Below are positions 33,166 to 41,314 of a stretch of 41,358 nt of DNA, piece by piece. The stretch's first letter is position 1; the number at the start of each line of letters is the position of its first letter. This stretch comes from Mesonia sp. Its GTDB lineage: Bacteria > Bacteroidota > Bacteroidia > Flavobacteriales > Flavobacteriaceae. The stretch is from assembly GCA_012964435.1 (NCBI GenBank), contig DTTX01000046.1, positions 519 to 41,876 of the forward strand, in the 5' to 3' direction. The position numbers and the translations under genes are program-made. The notes beneath the pieces were generated by a model that made no database searches, was not told the DNA's origin, and saw nothing but the letters and a program-made list of their open reading frames with translations.

Positions 33166-33924
33166 TTGGAAAAAATTACAGCATTAATACCTACAGGGAA
33201 TGAAATTCATAATATTAAAGAGGTTATTACTTCTGTAAGCTTTGCTGATGAAATTCTTGTGGTCGATAGTTTAAGCACCGATGGCACTTATGAAAAAGCT
33301 GTACAACTAGCCGATAAAGTTATACAAAGAGAATATCAGTATTCTTCTTCTCAAAAAAATTGGGCTATCCCACAAGCAAAACATGAATGGATTCTTTTAA
33401 TTGATGCCGATGAACGCGTTACCCCAGAATTAAGAGAAGAAATTTTAGCTATACTCAAAAATCCTCCAACAGATGATACTGTTGCATATTGGATAGGTCG
33501 AAAAAACCATTTTATGGGAAAAGCCGTTAACCATAGCGGCTGGAAAAACGACAAGGTAATCCGATTATTTAAGCGAGATTTTTGTAAATACGAAGACAAA
33601 AAAGTACATGCAGAGATTATTGCGAGAGGTAATGTTGGAAAACTAAATCATAAATTTTATCACGACACCTATTTGAGCATCGACAAATATTTAGAAAAAA
33701 TGAATCGATATGCTTGGTGGCAAGCTTATGATTACGATAAAAAAGTAGGTAAATTAACTCCCTATCATTTTATAATTAAACCTTTCTGGGGGTTTTTTAA
33801 ACATTATGTTATTCAGGGAGGTTTTAGAGATGGTGTTGTAGGCTTGACGATTGGTTACATTCAAGGATATACAGTATTTATGCGATATGTAAAGGTTTGG
33901 CTACTAAGAAAAAATAGAAAATAA
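33166..33924 (+). CDS. Glycosyltransferase family 2, WaaE/LgtF-like
   Basis: The 252-residue protein matches LPS core beta-glucosyltransferases of the WaaE/LgtF group: ITALIPTGNEIHNI at the start, nucleotide-binding VVDSLSTDGT, the DXD motif LIDADERVT (about residues 78-86), then NHSGWKNDKVIRLFKR and the C-terminal RDGVVGLTIGYIQG amphipathic region. The start codon is TTG at 33166: a stop lies in frame three codons upstream and no ATG exists before residue about 118, so an alternative ATG would destroy the fold. Its stop abuts the stop of the convergent kinase-like gene with no gap. It is likely a core-region transferase. Confidence 0.88.
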   Translation: MEKITALIPTGNEIHNIKEVITSVSFADEILVVDSLSTDGTYEKAVQLADKVIQREYQYSSSQKNWAIPQAKHEWILLIDADERVTPELREEILAILKNPPTDDTVAYWIGRKNHFMGKAVNHSGWKNDKVIRLFKRDFCKYEDKKVHAEIIARGNVGKLNHKFYHDTYLSIDKYLEKMNRYAWWQAYDYDKKVGKLTPYHFIIKPFWGFFKHYVIQGGFRDGVVGLTIGYIQGYTVFMRYVKVWLLRKNRK

Positions 33925-34689
33925 CTATTTTTTCCAAAACTTTATTTTTTTCTTTAATCGCCGTTTACGATGAAATTTTTGCTGAAATATTTGTGTTTCA
34001 TTCCACATTAATTGATAAACCTTTAAATAATCTTCATTTAAACATTTAGCATATTCATCACTCATAATTTGTACAACTTCTTGTTTATCTGTCAATCTAG
34101 CAAAATTCTTAATTCTTTCTTTAAAAGTTAAAGATTTAAATTCCATTCGGTTAAGATCTACCAAATAAAAATTGAAGTTTCCTTCATCTTTTTTTATAAG
34201 TGTATTTCCCGGTGAGTGGTCTAAAAACAATACTCGATTCTCGTGTAATTGATAAGTAAATCGAGTAAACGCACGTAATATTACTTCGTGATCTGGGATA
34301 TCGAAGTTATGCGTTAAATCTCGAAAAGTATAATCTGCCTCTAAATGTTCACTTACATAAAAACTTTTTTTAAATAGTGAGGCTGTAGGATATTCAAAAT
34401 AAGCAATAGGATCTGGAGTTCCTAACTCTAATTCTTGTAGCTTTTGAGCATATTCAAAAGATCTTCTGGCTTTACTTTTTCTAAAATGCTTATAAGCTAC
34501 TTGATTGACTAAATTAGGAACCTTAAAAGATTTGATATTAAGAACCAAGGCTTCTCCTTCAACAGGAAATAACTTAATTACATTTCGATCTCCATTACCT
34601 AATTTCTCTCCTTCTTGCTGAAAATTCTCAATTTTTTGCTGAACAAAAGAACTTAGGTATTTGTACTTTTCACTATAAACTTCAATCAT
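33925..34689 (-). CDS. Lipopolysaccharide kinase-like protein (Kdo/WaaP family)
   Basis: The 254-residue protein has a protein-kinase-like fold as in Kdo kinase and WaaP: a candidate ATP-lysine in NIKSFK (Lys53), the catalytic loop FLDHSPGNTL (Asp157, Asn162) and the metal-binding VDLNR (Asp178). It ends in a strongly basic tail (KRRLKKKIKFWKK), which may bind the membrane surface. Such enzymes phosphorylate Kdo or heptose in the LPS inner core. Its place among glycosyltransferases fits. A -7 box lies 5 bp before the ATG, so a leaderless message is possible. Confidence 0.85.
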   Translation of the reverse strand: MIEVYSEKYKYLSSFVQQKIENFQQEGEKLGNGDRNVIKLFPVEGEALVLNIKSFKVPNLVNQVAYKHFRKSKARRSFEYAQKLQELELGTPDPIAYFEYPTASLFKKSFYVSEHLEADYTFRDLTHNFDIPDHEVILRAFTRFTYQLHENRVLFLDHSPGNTLIKKDEGNFNFYLVDLNRMEFKSLTFKERIKNFARLTDKQEVVQIMSDEYAKCLNEDYLKVYQLMWNETQIFQQKFHRKRRLKKKIKFWKK

Positions 34690-34693
34690 AATG

Positions 34694-34701
34694 CAAAAGT
34701 A
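34694..34701 (-). promoter_or_regulatory. Putative -7 box for the kinase-like gene
   Basis: Minus-strand TACTTTTG matches TAnnTTTG exactly but lies only 4 bp from the ATG at 34689. If used, transcription would start at or next to the start codon. Confidence 0.3.
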
Positions 34702-34780
34702 TATTTTTAAACTTACAAAATTTAAACTTCAGTAGGTATTAATATAAATTTGGTTATTTTGCATCCAATTCTATGAATCC

Positions 34781-35893
34781 ATGAGGTTAATACAATTTAC
34801 GGCTGCCGATGGTTGGCGAGGTCACGAACAGAAAATTATTTATTTATACGAAGCCTTTAAGGCTTTTGGTTATGTAGAAGATCAATGGATTGTATGCCCT
34901 AATAATTCTGAAGTTTATAAACGTGCTACTGCGAAAAATATGCAGGTTATCGGTTTCGATTTTAAGTCTGAATACGACTTTAAATTCGCTAAAGAATTTA
35001 AAAAAATCGCTAAAGATAAAAATGCCGATGTCATATTTTTACATAGCAGTAAAGCACAAACATTAGCGGTACTCTCTTCTTTTATCTACCGAATGAAAAC
35101 TCCGCTTGTACTTTGCCGCACATTAATTAGACGGGTAGACACTAATTTTCTTAGAGAATGGAAATATAATTACAATGGCATAAAAAAAATAATTTGTGTT
35201 TCACATCCGGTGGTCGATGTTTTAAAATATGCCGTAAAGGATCATCGTAAATTATGTGTGGTCGGGAGTGTTACCGATATCAATAAATTTCCGCATCAAG
35301 AACCTACCGGAAAGTTACGCAAAGAATATGGTATTGATAATTCGCTTCCTATCATTGGGAATATCGCCGAATTTACAGGGTTTAAAGACCACCAAACCTG
35401 GGTAAAAACTGTTGCCATTTTAGTAAAAAAACATCAACTTCAGGCTAAATTTATTTTAGTAGGCAAAGGCGCTTTAGAAGAAGAAATTCGTAACCTGGTG
35501 AAAGAACTTGATCTAGAAGATCATATCATATTTTCCGGCTTCAGAAAAGATATTCCAGAGATCTTACCCGATTTTGATCTTTTTATGTTCACCTCGAATA
35601 ACGAACCTACCGGTGGCGTCTTACTTGAATCTTATGCTTGTAAGGTCCCTATTGTAGCCGCAAACGCCGGCGGAATACCTGAAGTGGTTATCGATCAAAA
35701 AACCGGACTTCTAGCTGAAGTAGGCAATCCTGAAGATTTTGCAGATAAAGTGATGCAATTACTTGCAGACCAAGCACTACAAGAAAAGTTTAAAGAAAAC
35801 GGTTATCAATATTTAATCGATAATTTCACCAAAGATGTTATTGCCAAAAAAATGTTTGACGAATTAAATGAAGTGGTAAAAAGTAATCGCTAA
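34781..35893 (+). CDS. Glycosyltransferase family 4-like
   Basis: The 370-residue GT-B enzyme starts MRLIQFTAADGWRGHEQKI, where the WRGHEQK loop is the acceptor-side signature of this group. The C-terminal donor domain has IIGNIAEFTGFKDHQTW (about 189-205), FILVGKGALEEEI and the catalytic-type E-x7-E segment NEPTGGVLLESYACKVPIV (about 285-303). It heads a plus-strand operon of four glycosyltransferases: its stop codon overlaps the next ATG by one base (TAATG). A 4-codon reading frame (34773) overlaps the start but is probably chance. Sugar and acceptor unknown; an LPS core or O-chain role is inferred from neighbours. Confidence 0.88.
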   Translation: MRLIQFTAADGWRGHEQKIIYLYEAFKAFGYVEDQWIVCPNNSEVYKRATAKNMQVIGFDFKSEYDFKFAKEFKKIAKDKNADVIFLHSSKAQTLAVLSSFIYRMKTPLVLCRTLIRRVDTNFLREWKYNYNGIKKIICVSHPVVDVLKYAVKDHRKLCVVGSVTDINKFPHQEPTGKLRKEYGIDNSLPIIGNIAEFTGFKDHQTWVKTVAILVKKHQLQAKFILVGKGALEEEIRNLVKELDLEDHIIFSGFRKDIPEILPDFDLFMFTSNNEPTGGVLLESYACKVPIVAANAGGIPEVVIDQKTGLLAEVGNPEDFADKVMQLLADQALQEKFKENGYQYLIDNFTKDVIAKKMFDELNEVVKSNR

Positions 35894-37071
35894 TGAATAT
35901 TCTTTTTTTTACAAATGAGTATGCACACCCCAACCTACCTGCTGCCGGTGGAGTAGGTTCTTTTTTTAAAATTATGGCTACTCAACTTGTTAAAGAAGGT
36001 CATAGTGTTAAGATTTATGGCTTTTCAAAGAAAAAACATCATTTTTTTGATGGTCAAATTGAAGTTGAATTTTTCAAACAATACAATAAAAAATTTCTTC
36101 TTGCAGAATTAGGTCGCTCGTTAAGTTCTAAGCTAAATAATCAAAAACTAGAATATTATTGGCTAAAAAAAGAGCGTAAATATTTAGCGAAAAAACTCAA
36201 ACAATTTGCATTAAAGCATCATATAGATATTATTCAGTCTTTTACCTTTAATGGGTTCACAGCATATTGGGATAATAGTATTCCACTAGTTACCAGATAT
36301 CACGGATCACGTGGATTTTGGAATCACTTTTTGGGGCATACCGGGAATGAATTGAAAATTCAATTAGAAAAAAAAGCTTTACAACAAACACCTTATACTG
36401 TTGCGAATTCTCACTTTTCAAAATCATTTATCAAAAAGTATTATGATGTTGAAGTAAAAAAAGTTATTCATAATGGTATTAATACCGAAGTATTTAAACC
36501 AATAGAGCAACAAGAAAAAATACCGCAATCAATATTTTACTTTGGTACTTTATCAGACGCCAAAGGTGTAGACCGGTTAGCAAAAATTTTTAATAAAGTT
36601 CATGAAAAATTTTCTGAAGCTTCACTTCATATAATTGGCAAAAACGAAAATTATTTCAATAAACTCAAAACAGAAGTAATAGCTAAAAATGCTAAAAGTA
36701 AAGTCAACTATTACGGTCATATTTCTTTATTAGATTTACCCAAACATATTGCTAAAGCTGCATTGGTAATCGTTCCTTCGAAAGGTGAAACTTTTGGCTT
36801 TACAATTGTTGAAGCTATGGCTTTACAAAAGGTCACCATTGTCTCTAACATACCGGTAGCAAAAGAAATAATCACTCATCAAGAAGACGGTTTTATAGCT
36901 AATACCGATAAAGATTTTATAAATCATATCTCTGAAGTTTTTCAAAATCCAGAAGCATTTTCACAAATGGAAATAAAGGCTCGAGAAAAAGTAATAAAGA
37001 ATTTTTCACAAGAACTAATGGTGAACAACTCCTTCAAGTATTATGAAGAGATTTTAGCGGAGAAAAAATAA
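35893..37071 (+). CDS. Glycosyltransferase family 4
   Basis: The 392-residue GT-B protein has the N-terminal motif FFTNEYAHPNLPAAGGVGSF (acceptor side with the GGVG loop), a middle VTRYHGSRGFW segment, and the donor domain with YFGTLSDAKGVDRLAKI (about 216-232) and the retaining GT4 signature SKGETFGFTIVEAMAL (about 296-311), including the E-x7-E pair. It is translationally coupled to the preceding gene (one-base overlap) and followed after 5 bp by the next, so all are co-expressed. Specific sugar unknown. Confidence 0.92.
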   Translation: MNILFFTNEYAHPNLPAAGGVGSFFKIMATQLVKEGHSVKIYGFSKKKHHFFDGQIEVEFFKQYNKKFLLAELGRSLSSKLNNQKLEYYWLKKERKYLAKKLKQFALKHHIDIIQSFTFNGFTAYWDNSIPLVTRYHGSRGFWNHFLGHTGNELKIQLEKKALQQTPYTVANSHFSKSFIKKYYDVEVKKVIHNGINTEVFKPIEQQEKIPQSIFYFGTLSDAKGVDRLAKIFNKVHEKFSEASLHIIGKNENYFNKLKTEVIAKNAKSKVNYYGHISLLDLPKHIAKAALVIVPSKGETFGFTIVEAMALQKVTIVSNIPVAKEIITHQEDGFIANTDKDFINHISEVFQNPEAFSQMEIKAREKVIKNFSQELMVNNSFKYYEEILAEKK

Positions 37072-37076
37072 AAACT

Positions 37077-37940
37077 ATGTTTCAGCATTACCTCATTACA
37101 AGATTTAACCTAAAAAAAGAAGGTTGGGACACTTCTAAAAATAATATTCCGGTGTTAACCGAAGAATGGTTAGAAAGACGCTTTAAGTTGTTCGAATCCT
37201 TTTGTTTTCCGTCAGTTAAACATCAAAGCAATCAAAATTTCACTTGGTTAGTTTATTTTGATGTAGATACACCTAAAACTTTTAAAGATCGAATCTTAGG
37301 TTTATCACTGGGTTACCCTAAATTTCAACCTCGCTTTGTAGAGAATATGCAAGATTTTGTGCCTGCAATTCAAGAAGAATTAAGTAAAGTAACTGCAGAG
37401 TATCTTATAACCAGCAGAATTGATAATGACGATTGTATTGCTTATAATTTTATAGCCGATGTGCAAAAACGCTTTGTAGAAAAAAATCATTGGGCTTTTG
37501 ATTATGCCGATGGATTTACGCTACAAATCTCACCAAAGTTTCGTTTAGGTAAAAAACGCCAACTTTGGAATCCTTTTATAAGTTTAATTGAAAAAAATGA
37601 ACAGCCAAAATCTGTTTGGCAAAAAGGGCATGCAGACTGGAAGCTTGATCCGTTAGTTGAACGTATTAATCATAAAAGGCTTTGGATGTCTATTATCCAT
37701 CAAGAAAATAAAGTAAACGAATTTACGGGTTATGGTAAGGTTGCTGCTGCAGAATTACAAAACTTTAAGATGAACCCCGAAAAAAGAGAAGAGATCTTAG
37801 AAAGTCTAGAGGCACAACCAAAATGGATGTTTCTAAGTATAGGAAATTATTTCGATACGCAATTTAAATGCATTTATAAAGATCTTAAACGTTCGGTTCG
37901 ACTTCGAAAAAAGAAGAAAAAACAAAAATCTTCTAGCTAA
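37077..37940 (+). CDS. Putative rhamnosyltransferase-like glycosyltransferase
   Basis: The 287-residue protein matches the family annotated as putative rhamnosyl transferase (PF11316): start HYLITRFNLK, WLERRFKLFESFCFPSV (about residues 32-48), WLVYFDVDTP and the metal-binding-like block TSRIDNDDCI (about 115-124). The tail is highly basic (RLRKKKKKQKSSS). The family name reflects weak evidence, so only a sugar transferase role should be taken as likely. It lies 5 bp after one GT4 gene and 10 bp before another. Confidence 0.82.
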   Translation: MFQHYLITRFNLKKEGWDTSKNNIPVLTEEWLERRFKLFESFCFPSVKHQSNQNFTWLVYFDVDTPKTFKDRILGLSLGYPKFQPRFVENMQDFVPAIQEELSKVTAEYLITSRIDNDDCIAYNFIADVQKRFVEKNHWAFDYADGFTLQISPKFRLGKKRQLWNPFISLIEKNEQPKSVWQKGHADWKLDPLVERINHKRLWMSIIHQENKVNEFTGYGKVAAAELQNFKMNPEKREEILESLEAQPKWMFLSIGNYFDTQFKCIYKDLKRSVRLRKKKKKQKSSS

Positions 37941-37950
37941 AACAGAAATT

Positions 37951-39006
37951 ATGAAAAAAGTCTTTTTAGAATCTCACAACCTTAAAAACCCTTATTTTGG
38001 TTTTGGCCAATTCAATATTCAATTACTAAAGGCTTTTAAAAACTTACCCAAACAAGTACAACTTACCATCCACTCTCCCAATATTTTACAAGACAGAAAA
38101 CAATTTGGGAATAGTTTTAACTACAAAAAATACTTTTCTTTTCGACGCTATGAAAATCTAAGAGTTCGAAAAAAATACGATTTATGGCATGCACTTAATC
38201 AAAATACCAAGATCGAGCCTTATCACGACATTCCATACTTATTAACCGTTCACAATACCGTTTTTGCAGAACAAAAAACACATCCCAACCATATTCGCTT
38301 TCAAGAAAAATTATTAAAAAGTAAAGGCATTACTTACATTTCTGAGTTTGCCAAAAGTTCGACTCATCAATATTTCGAAATTCCAGATGTGCCAGAATAT
38401 GTGGTTTACAATGGTAATCCTATTCAAGAGTTAATAATTCCGCCAAATTTCAAACCTAATATAACCCCTCAAAAGCCTTACTTATTTTTTATAGGGGAGT
38501 TTGCTCCTAGAAAAAATTTAAAATGTTTACTTGATCTAATTGAAATATTGCCGGATCACAACCTAGTATTGGCCGGAAAAAACACCACTTCTTATGGCGA
38601 AGAAGTTAGAGAAGTTATTCAGCAAAAAAAATTAGAACGCCGAGTTCATTTAGTTGGTAAGATTAGTGATTCCGAAAAACAATTCTATTATAAAAATTGT
38701 GAAGCCTTTGTATTTCCGTCTTTAAGAGAAGGGTTTGGCTTACCTATTGTAGAAGCCATGTTTTTTCAAAAACCAATATTTTCTTCCAATAAAACCTCAT
38801 TACCCGAAATTGGACAAGATTTAGTTTTTTATTGGGAAAATTTTCAAGCAGAAGCTATGAAAGATGTTTTTGAAAACGGAATAAAAATTTTTAATACTAA
38901 AAAAGAATTTTATCTTAAAGCTTTAAAAGACAGAGCTCAATACTTTAGTTGGAAAAATGCTGCTAAAGAATATTTAAAGATTTATAATGAATTAATATAC
39001 AAATAA
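37951..39006 (+). CDS. Glycosyltransferase family 4
   Basis: The 351-residue GT-B protein has a short N-terminal domain with FGFGQFNIQLLKAF (acceptor loop), HALNQNTK and LLTVHNTVF, and a donor domain with FIGEFAPRKNLKCLLDLIE (about 172-190), the LVLAGKN strand and the retaining GT4 signature PSLREGFGLPIVEAMF (about 256-271). It is the last gene of the four-gene transferase operon, 10 bp after the rhamnosyltransferase-like gene. No flippase, polymerase or ligase gene is present in the window, which favours stepwise core assembly over a Wzy-type capsule, though such genes could lie elsewhere. Confidence 0.91.
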   Translation: MKKVFLESHNLKNPYFGFGQFNIQLLKAFKNLPKQVQLTIHSPNILQDRKQFGNSFNYKKYFSFRRYENLRVRKKYDLWHALNQNTKIEPYHDIPYLLTVHNTVFAEQKTHPNHIRFQEKLLKSKGITYISEFAKSSTHQYFEIPDVPEYVVYNGNPIQELIIPPNFKPNITPQKPYLFFIGEFAPRKNLKCLLDLIEILPDHNLVLAGKNTTSYGEEVREVIQQKKLERRVHLVGKISDSEKQFYYKNCEAFVFPSLREGFGLPIVEAMFFQKPIFSSNKTSLPEIGQDLVFYWENFQAEAMKDVFENGIKIFNTKKEFYLKALKDRAQYFSWKNAAKEYLKIYNELIYK

Positions 39007-39045
39007 ATTATTTTTTGAATATCCATAATGCATCATAAAATGTTT

Positions 39046-39154
39046 CGTCACCCAGAACTCGATTCAAGCTCTCATCTGATAAACTTTGGTTTTTAACATG
39101 ATATGAGATTCTGAAATCGAAGATTCAACAGAGTTAAATAAATTCGGAATGACG
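39046..39154. repeat. REP/MITE-like element bounded by CGTCA and TGACG
   Basis: A stretch starting CGTCA (39046-39050) and ending TGACG (39150-39154) has related sequence in inverted orientation at its two ends, and an internal partial palindrome (ctcat around 39071 against atgag around 39104). The right end, attcggaatgacg, matches the repeat near 27081 and 27412. It occupies the first half of the 315-bp gap between the last glycosyltransferase and the TsaC-like gene. Confidence 0.5.
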
Positions 39155-39233
39155 CAGAGATTAATTATTACAAATAACAGATAATCAATTATTTTCCTCA
39201 AGCTTCAAAAAAACAAATCCCAGATTTTATAAC

Positions 39234-39320
39234 ATGCAAAATTACTCCGGTATTTTACAAGAATGTAGAGAAATTAATCACAACTTTGCAGAAAAAGTTT
39301 TTGACTATTTAAATATCTAA
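39234..39320 (+). other. Possible small ORF or remnant C-terminus (28 codons)
   Basis: Starting from the ATG at 39234, 28 codons (starting MQNYSGILQECREINHNF) end one base before the TsaC-like ATG. The frame is open further upstream to about 39167, without an ATG, giving up to about 51 codons. The composition looks like protein-coding sequence, for instance the last helices of a larger enzyme, but there is no identifiable body. It could be a relic cut off by the adjacent repeat element or a small leader ORF coupled to the next gene. Confidence 0.3.
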
Positions 39321-39321
39321 A

Positions 39322-39882
39322 ATGATCGACGAAATTAACAATTGCCTCACCACTTTAAAACGTGGCGGACTCATACTCTACCCGACCGATACCGTTTGGG
39401 GAATTGGCTGTGATGCGACCAATGCCGATGCGGTAGATAAAATTTTTGCCCTTAAAAAAAGAGCCGAAAGTAAATCTCTCATTTGCTTGGTATCCGATTT
39501 TAAGATGCTTAACCAGTACGTAGAAGAAATTCCTGAAGTCGCTTACGATATTTTAAAATACGCGGCTCAACCCACCACGATCGTTTACGACGACCCTATT
39601 CGCGTGGCAGAAAACCTAATCGCCGAAGATAACTCGCTGGCCATTCGCGTTTGTAAAGATAAATTCTGCAACCAACTACTTAGAAAATTTAAGAAACCTA
39701 TTGTTTCTACTTCTGCCAATATCAGCGGGCAACCGACTCCAAAATCTTTTCAGCAAATAAGTCCTGAAATTTTAAAAGGAGTAGACTATGTTGTAAATTT
39801 GCCCTCAGCTAAAAAAAGCGCTAAACCCTCTGTAATTATTAAATTGAGTTTAGACGGAAAAGTGCAAATTATCAGAAAATAA
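39322..39882 (+). CDS. Threonylcarbamoyl-AMP synthase, TsaC/Sua5-like
   Basis: The 186-residue protein is a single YrdC domain: GGLILYPTDTVWGIGCDA (about residues 15-32), KKRAESKSLICLV (about 48-60, the conserved K-R-x6-L region) and STSANISGQPTP (about 135-146, the conserved SAN motif). It makes threonylcarbamoyl-AMP for the universal t6A37 modification of tRNAs reading ANN codons. The extra C-terminal Sua5 domain is absent, so it is the short TsaC form. The next gene, CCA tRNA nucleotidyltransferase, starts one base after its stop, joining two tRNA-acting enzymes. Confidence 0.92.
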   Translation: MIDEINNCLTTLKRGGLILYPTDTVWGIGCDATNADAVDKIFALKKRAESKSLICLVSDFKMLNQYVEEIPEVAYDILKYAAQPTTIVYDDPIRVAENLIAEDNSLAIRVCKDKFCNQLLRKFKKPIVSTSANISGQPTPKSFQQISPEILKGVDYVVNLPSAKKSAKPSVIIKLSLDGKVQIIRK

Positions 39883-39883
39883 A

Positions 39884-41314
39884 ATGCCTGAGGAGAATAC
39901 TTACAAAGAAGCCTTATCACATAAAATTTTTGAATACATAAGCGAAGCCGCAGAAAATCTATCTCTAGAAACCTACGCTATTGGCGGGTTTGTACGCGAT
40001 TATTTTTTAGAGCGCGGTGAAGCTAAAGACATCGATATTGTTGCAGTTGGTAGCGGTATTGCCCTTGCTGAAGAAGTTTCGAGACTTTTGCCACACCAAC
40101 CCAAAGTACAAGTTTTTAAGACTTATGGCACCGCTATGCTACGTGCTTTTGATCTTGAAGTTGAATTTGTTGGCGCCAGAAGAGAATCGTATAACGAAAA
40201 TTCTCGTAATCCTGAAGTTGAACAAGGTTCGTTAGAAGACGATCAAAACCGAAGAGATTTTACGATCAATGCGTTAGCACTTCAATTAAACAAAGAAAAC
40301 TTCGGAAAACTGCTCGACCCGTTTAACGGATTAGAACACCTGAAGCAACAACTCATTAAAACTCCGCTAGCACCGGGCGTTACCTATTCAGACGATCCGT
40401 TACGAATGATGCGCGCTATTCGATTTGCGACCCAATTAGGTTTCAAAATTGAAGAAGCTTCTCTCGATGCGATTACAGAAAATCATAAACGCATTAAGAT
40501 TATTTCTAGAGAAAGAATTGTTGAAGAGCTCAATAAGATCTTATCTTCAGAAAAACCGTCTATTGGTTTTGCCTTACTTAGAAAAACCAAACTGCTCCCA
40601 ATTATTTTACCGGAGCTTTCTGCTTTACAAGGTATAGACGAAAAAGAAGGTCAGCGTCACAAAGACAATTTCTGGCATACCTTAGAAGTGGTCGATAACA
40701 TTTCAGAAAATACCGATAATGTTTGGTTGCGTTGGGCAGCATTATTACACGATATAGGTAAAGCACCGACCAAGAAATTTCATAAAAAAATTGGATGGAC
40801 GTTTCACGGACACGAATTTGTAGGCGCCAAAATGGTGTTTAAACTTTTTAAGCGTTTAAAAATGCCGTTGAATGAAAAGATGAAGTTCGTTCAAAAAATG
40901 GTATTAATGAGCTCCCGCCCTATTGTGATTGCAGAAGATCACGTGACCGACTCTGCGGTACGTCGACTTATTTTTGATGCCGGAGATCATATTGAAGATT
41001 TAATGACGCTTTGTGAAGCCGATATTACTACGAAAAACCCGAAACGTTTTAAAAAATACCACAATAACTTTAAGATTGTTCGTCAAAAATTAAAAGAGGT
41101 TGAAGAGCGTGATCATATTCGTAATTTTCAGCCGCCTGTTTCTGGGGAAGAAATTATGGAAACATTCGATATTCGACCTTCTAAAGAAATCGGGATGATT
41201 AAAAGTGCGATTAAAGAAGCGATTCTAGAAGGAGAAATCCCGAATGAATATGAAGCCGCACAAAAGTTTATGTTGAAAAAAGGAAAAGAACTCGGGCTAA
41301 CAGCTAACAGCTAA
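39884..41314 (+). CDS. cca: CCA tRNA nucleotidyltransferase with HD domain
   Basis: The enzyme adds or repairs the 3' CCA of tRNAs. The 476-residue protein has the polymerase head with IGGFVRDYFL (about residues 33-42), catalytic carboxylates in KDIDIV (about 48-53), RRDFTINALAL (about 123-133) and RMMRAIRFATQLGF (about 167-180), followed by an HD phosphohydrolase domain (AALLHDIGK, about 288-296, and FHGHEFVGA). This tail arrangement is typical of Bacteroidota CCA enzymes. The last codons and the stop lie inside a 7-bp tandem repeat (GLTANS then TAA), so the C-terminus depends on the repeat. It follows the TsaC-like gene by one base. Confidence 0.95.
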   Translation: MPEENTYKEALSHKIFEYISEAAENLSLETYAIGGFVRDYFLERGEAKDIDIVAVGSGIALAEEVSRLLPHQPKVQVFKTYGTAMLRAFDLEVEFVGARRESYNENSRNPEVEQGSLEDDQNRRDFTINALALQLNKENFGKLLDPFNGLEHLKQQLIKTPLAPGVTYSDDPLRMMRAIRFATQLGFKIEEASLDAITENHKRIKIISRERIVEELNKILSSEKPSIGFALLRKTKLLPIILPELSALQGIDEKEGQRHKDNFWHTLEVVDNISENTDNVWLRWAALLHDIGKAPTKKFHKKIGWTFHGHEFVGAKMVFKLFKRLKMPLNEKMKFVQKMVLMSSRPIVIAEDHVTDSAVRRLIFDAGDHIEDLMTLCEADITTKNPKRFKKYHNNFKIVRQKLKEVEERDHIRNFQPPVSGEEIMETFDIRPSKEIGMIKSAIKEAILEGEIPNEYEAAQKFMLKKGKELGLTANS

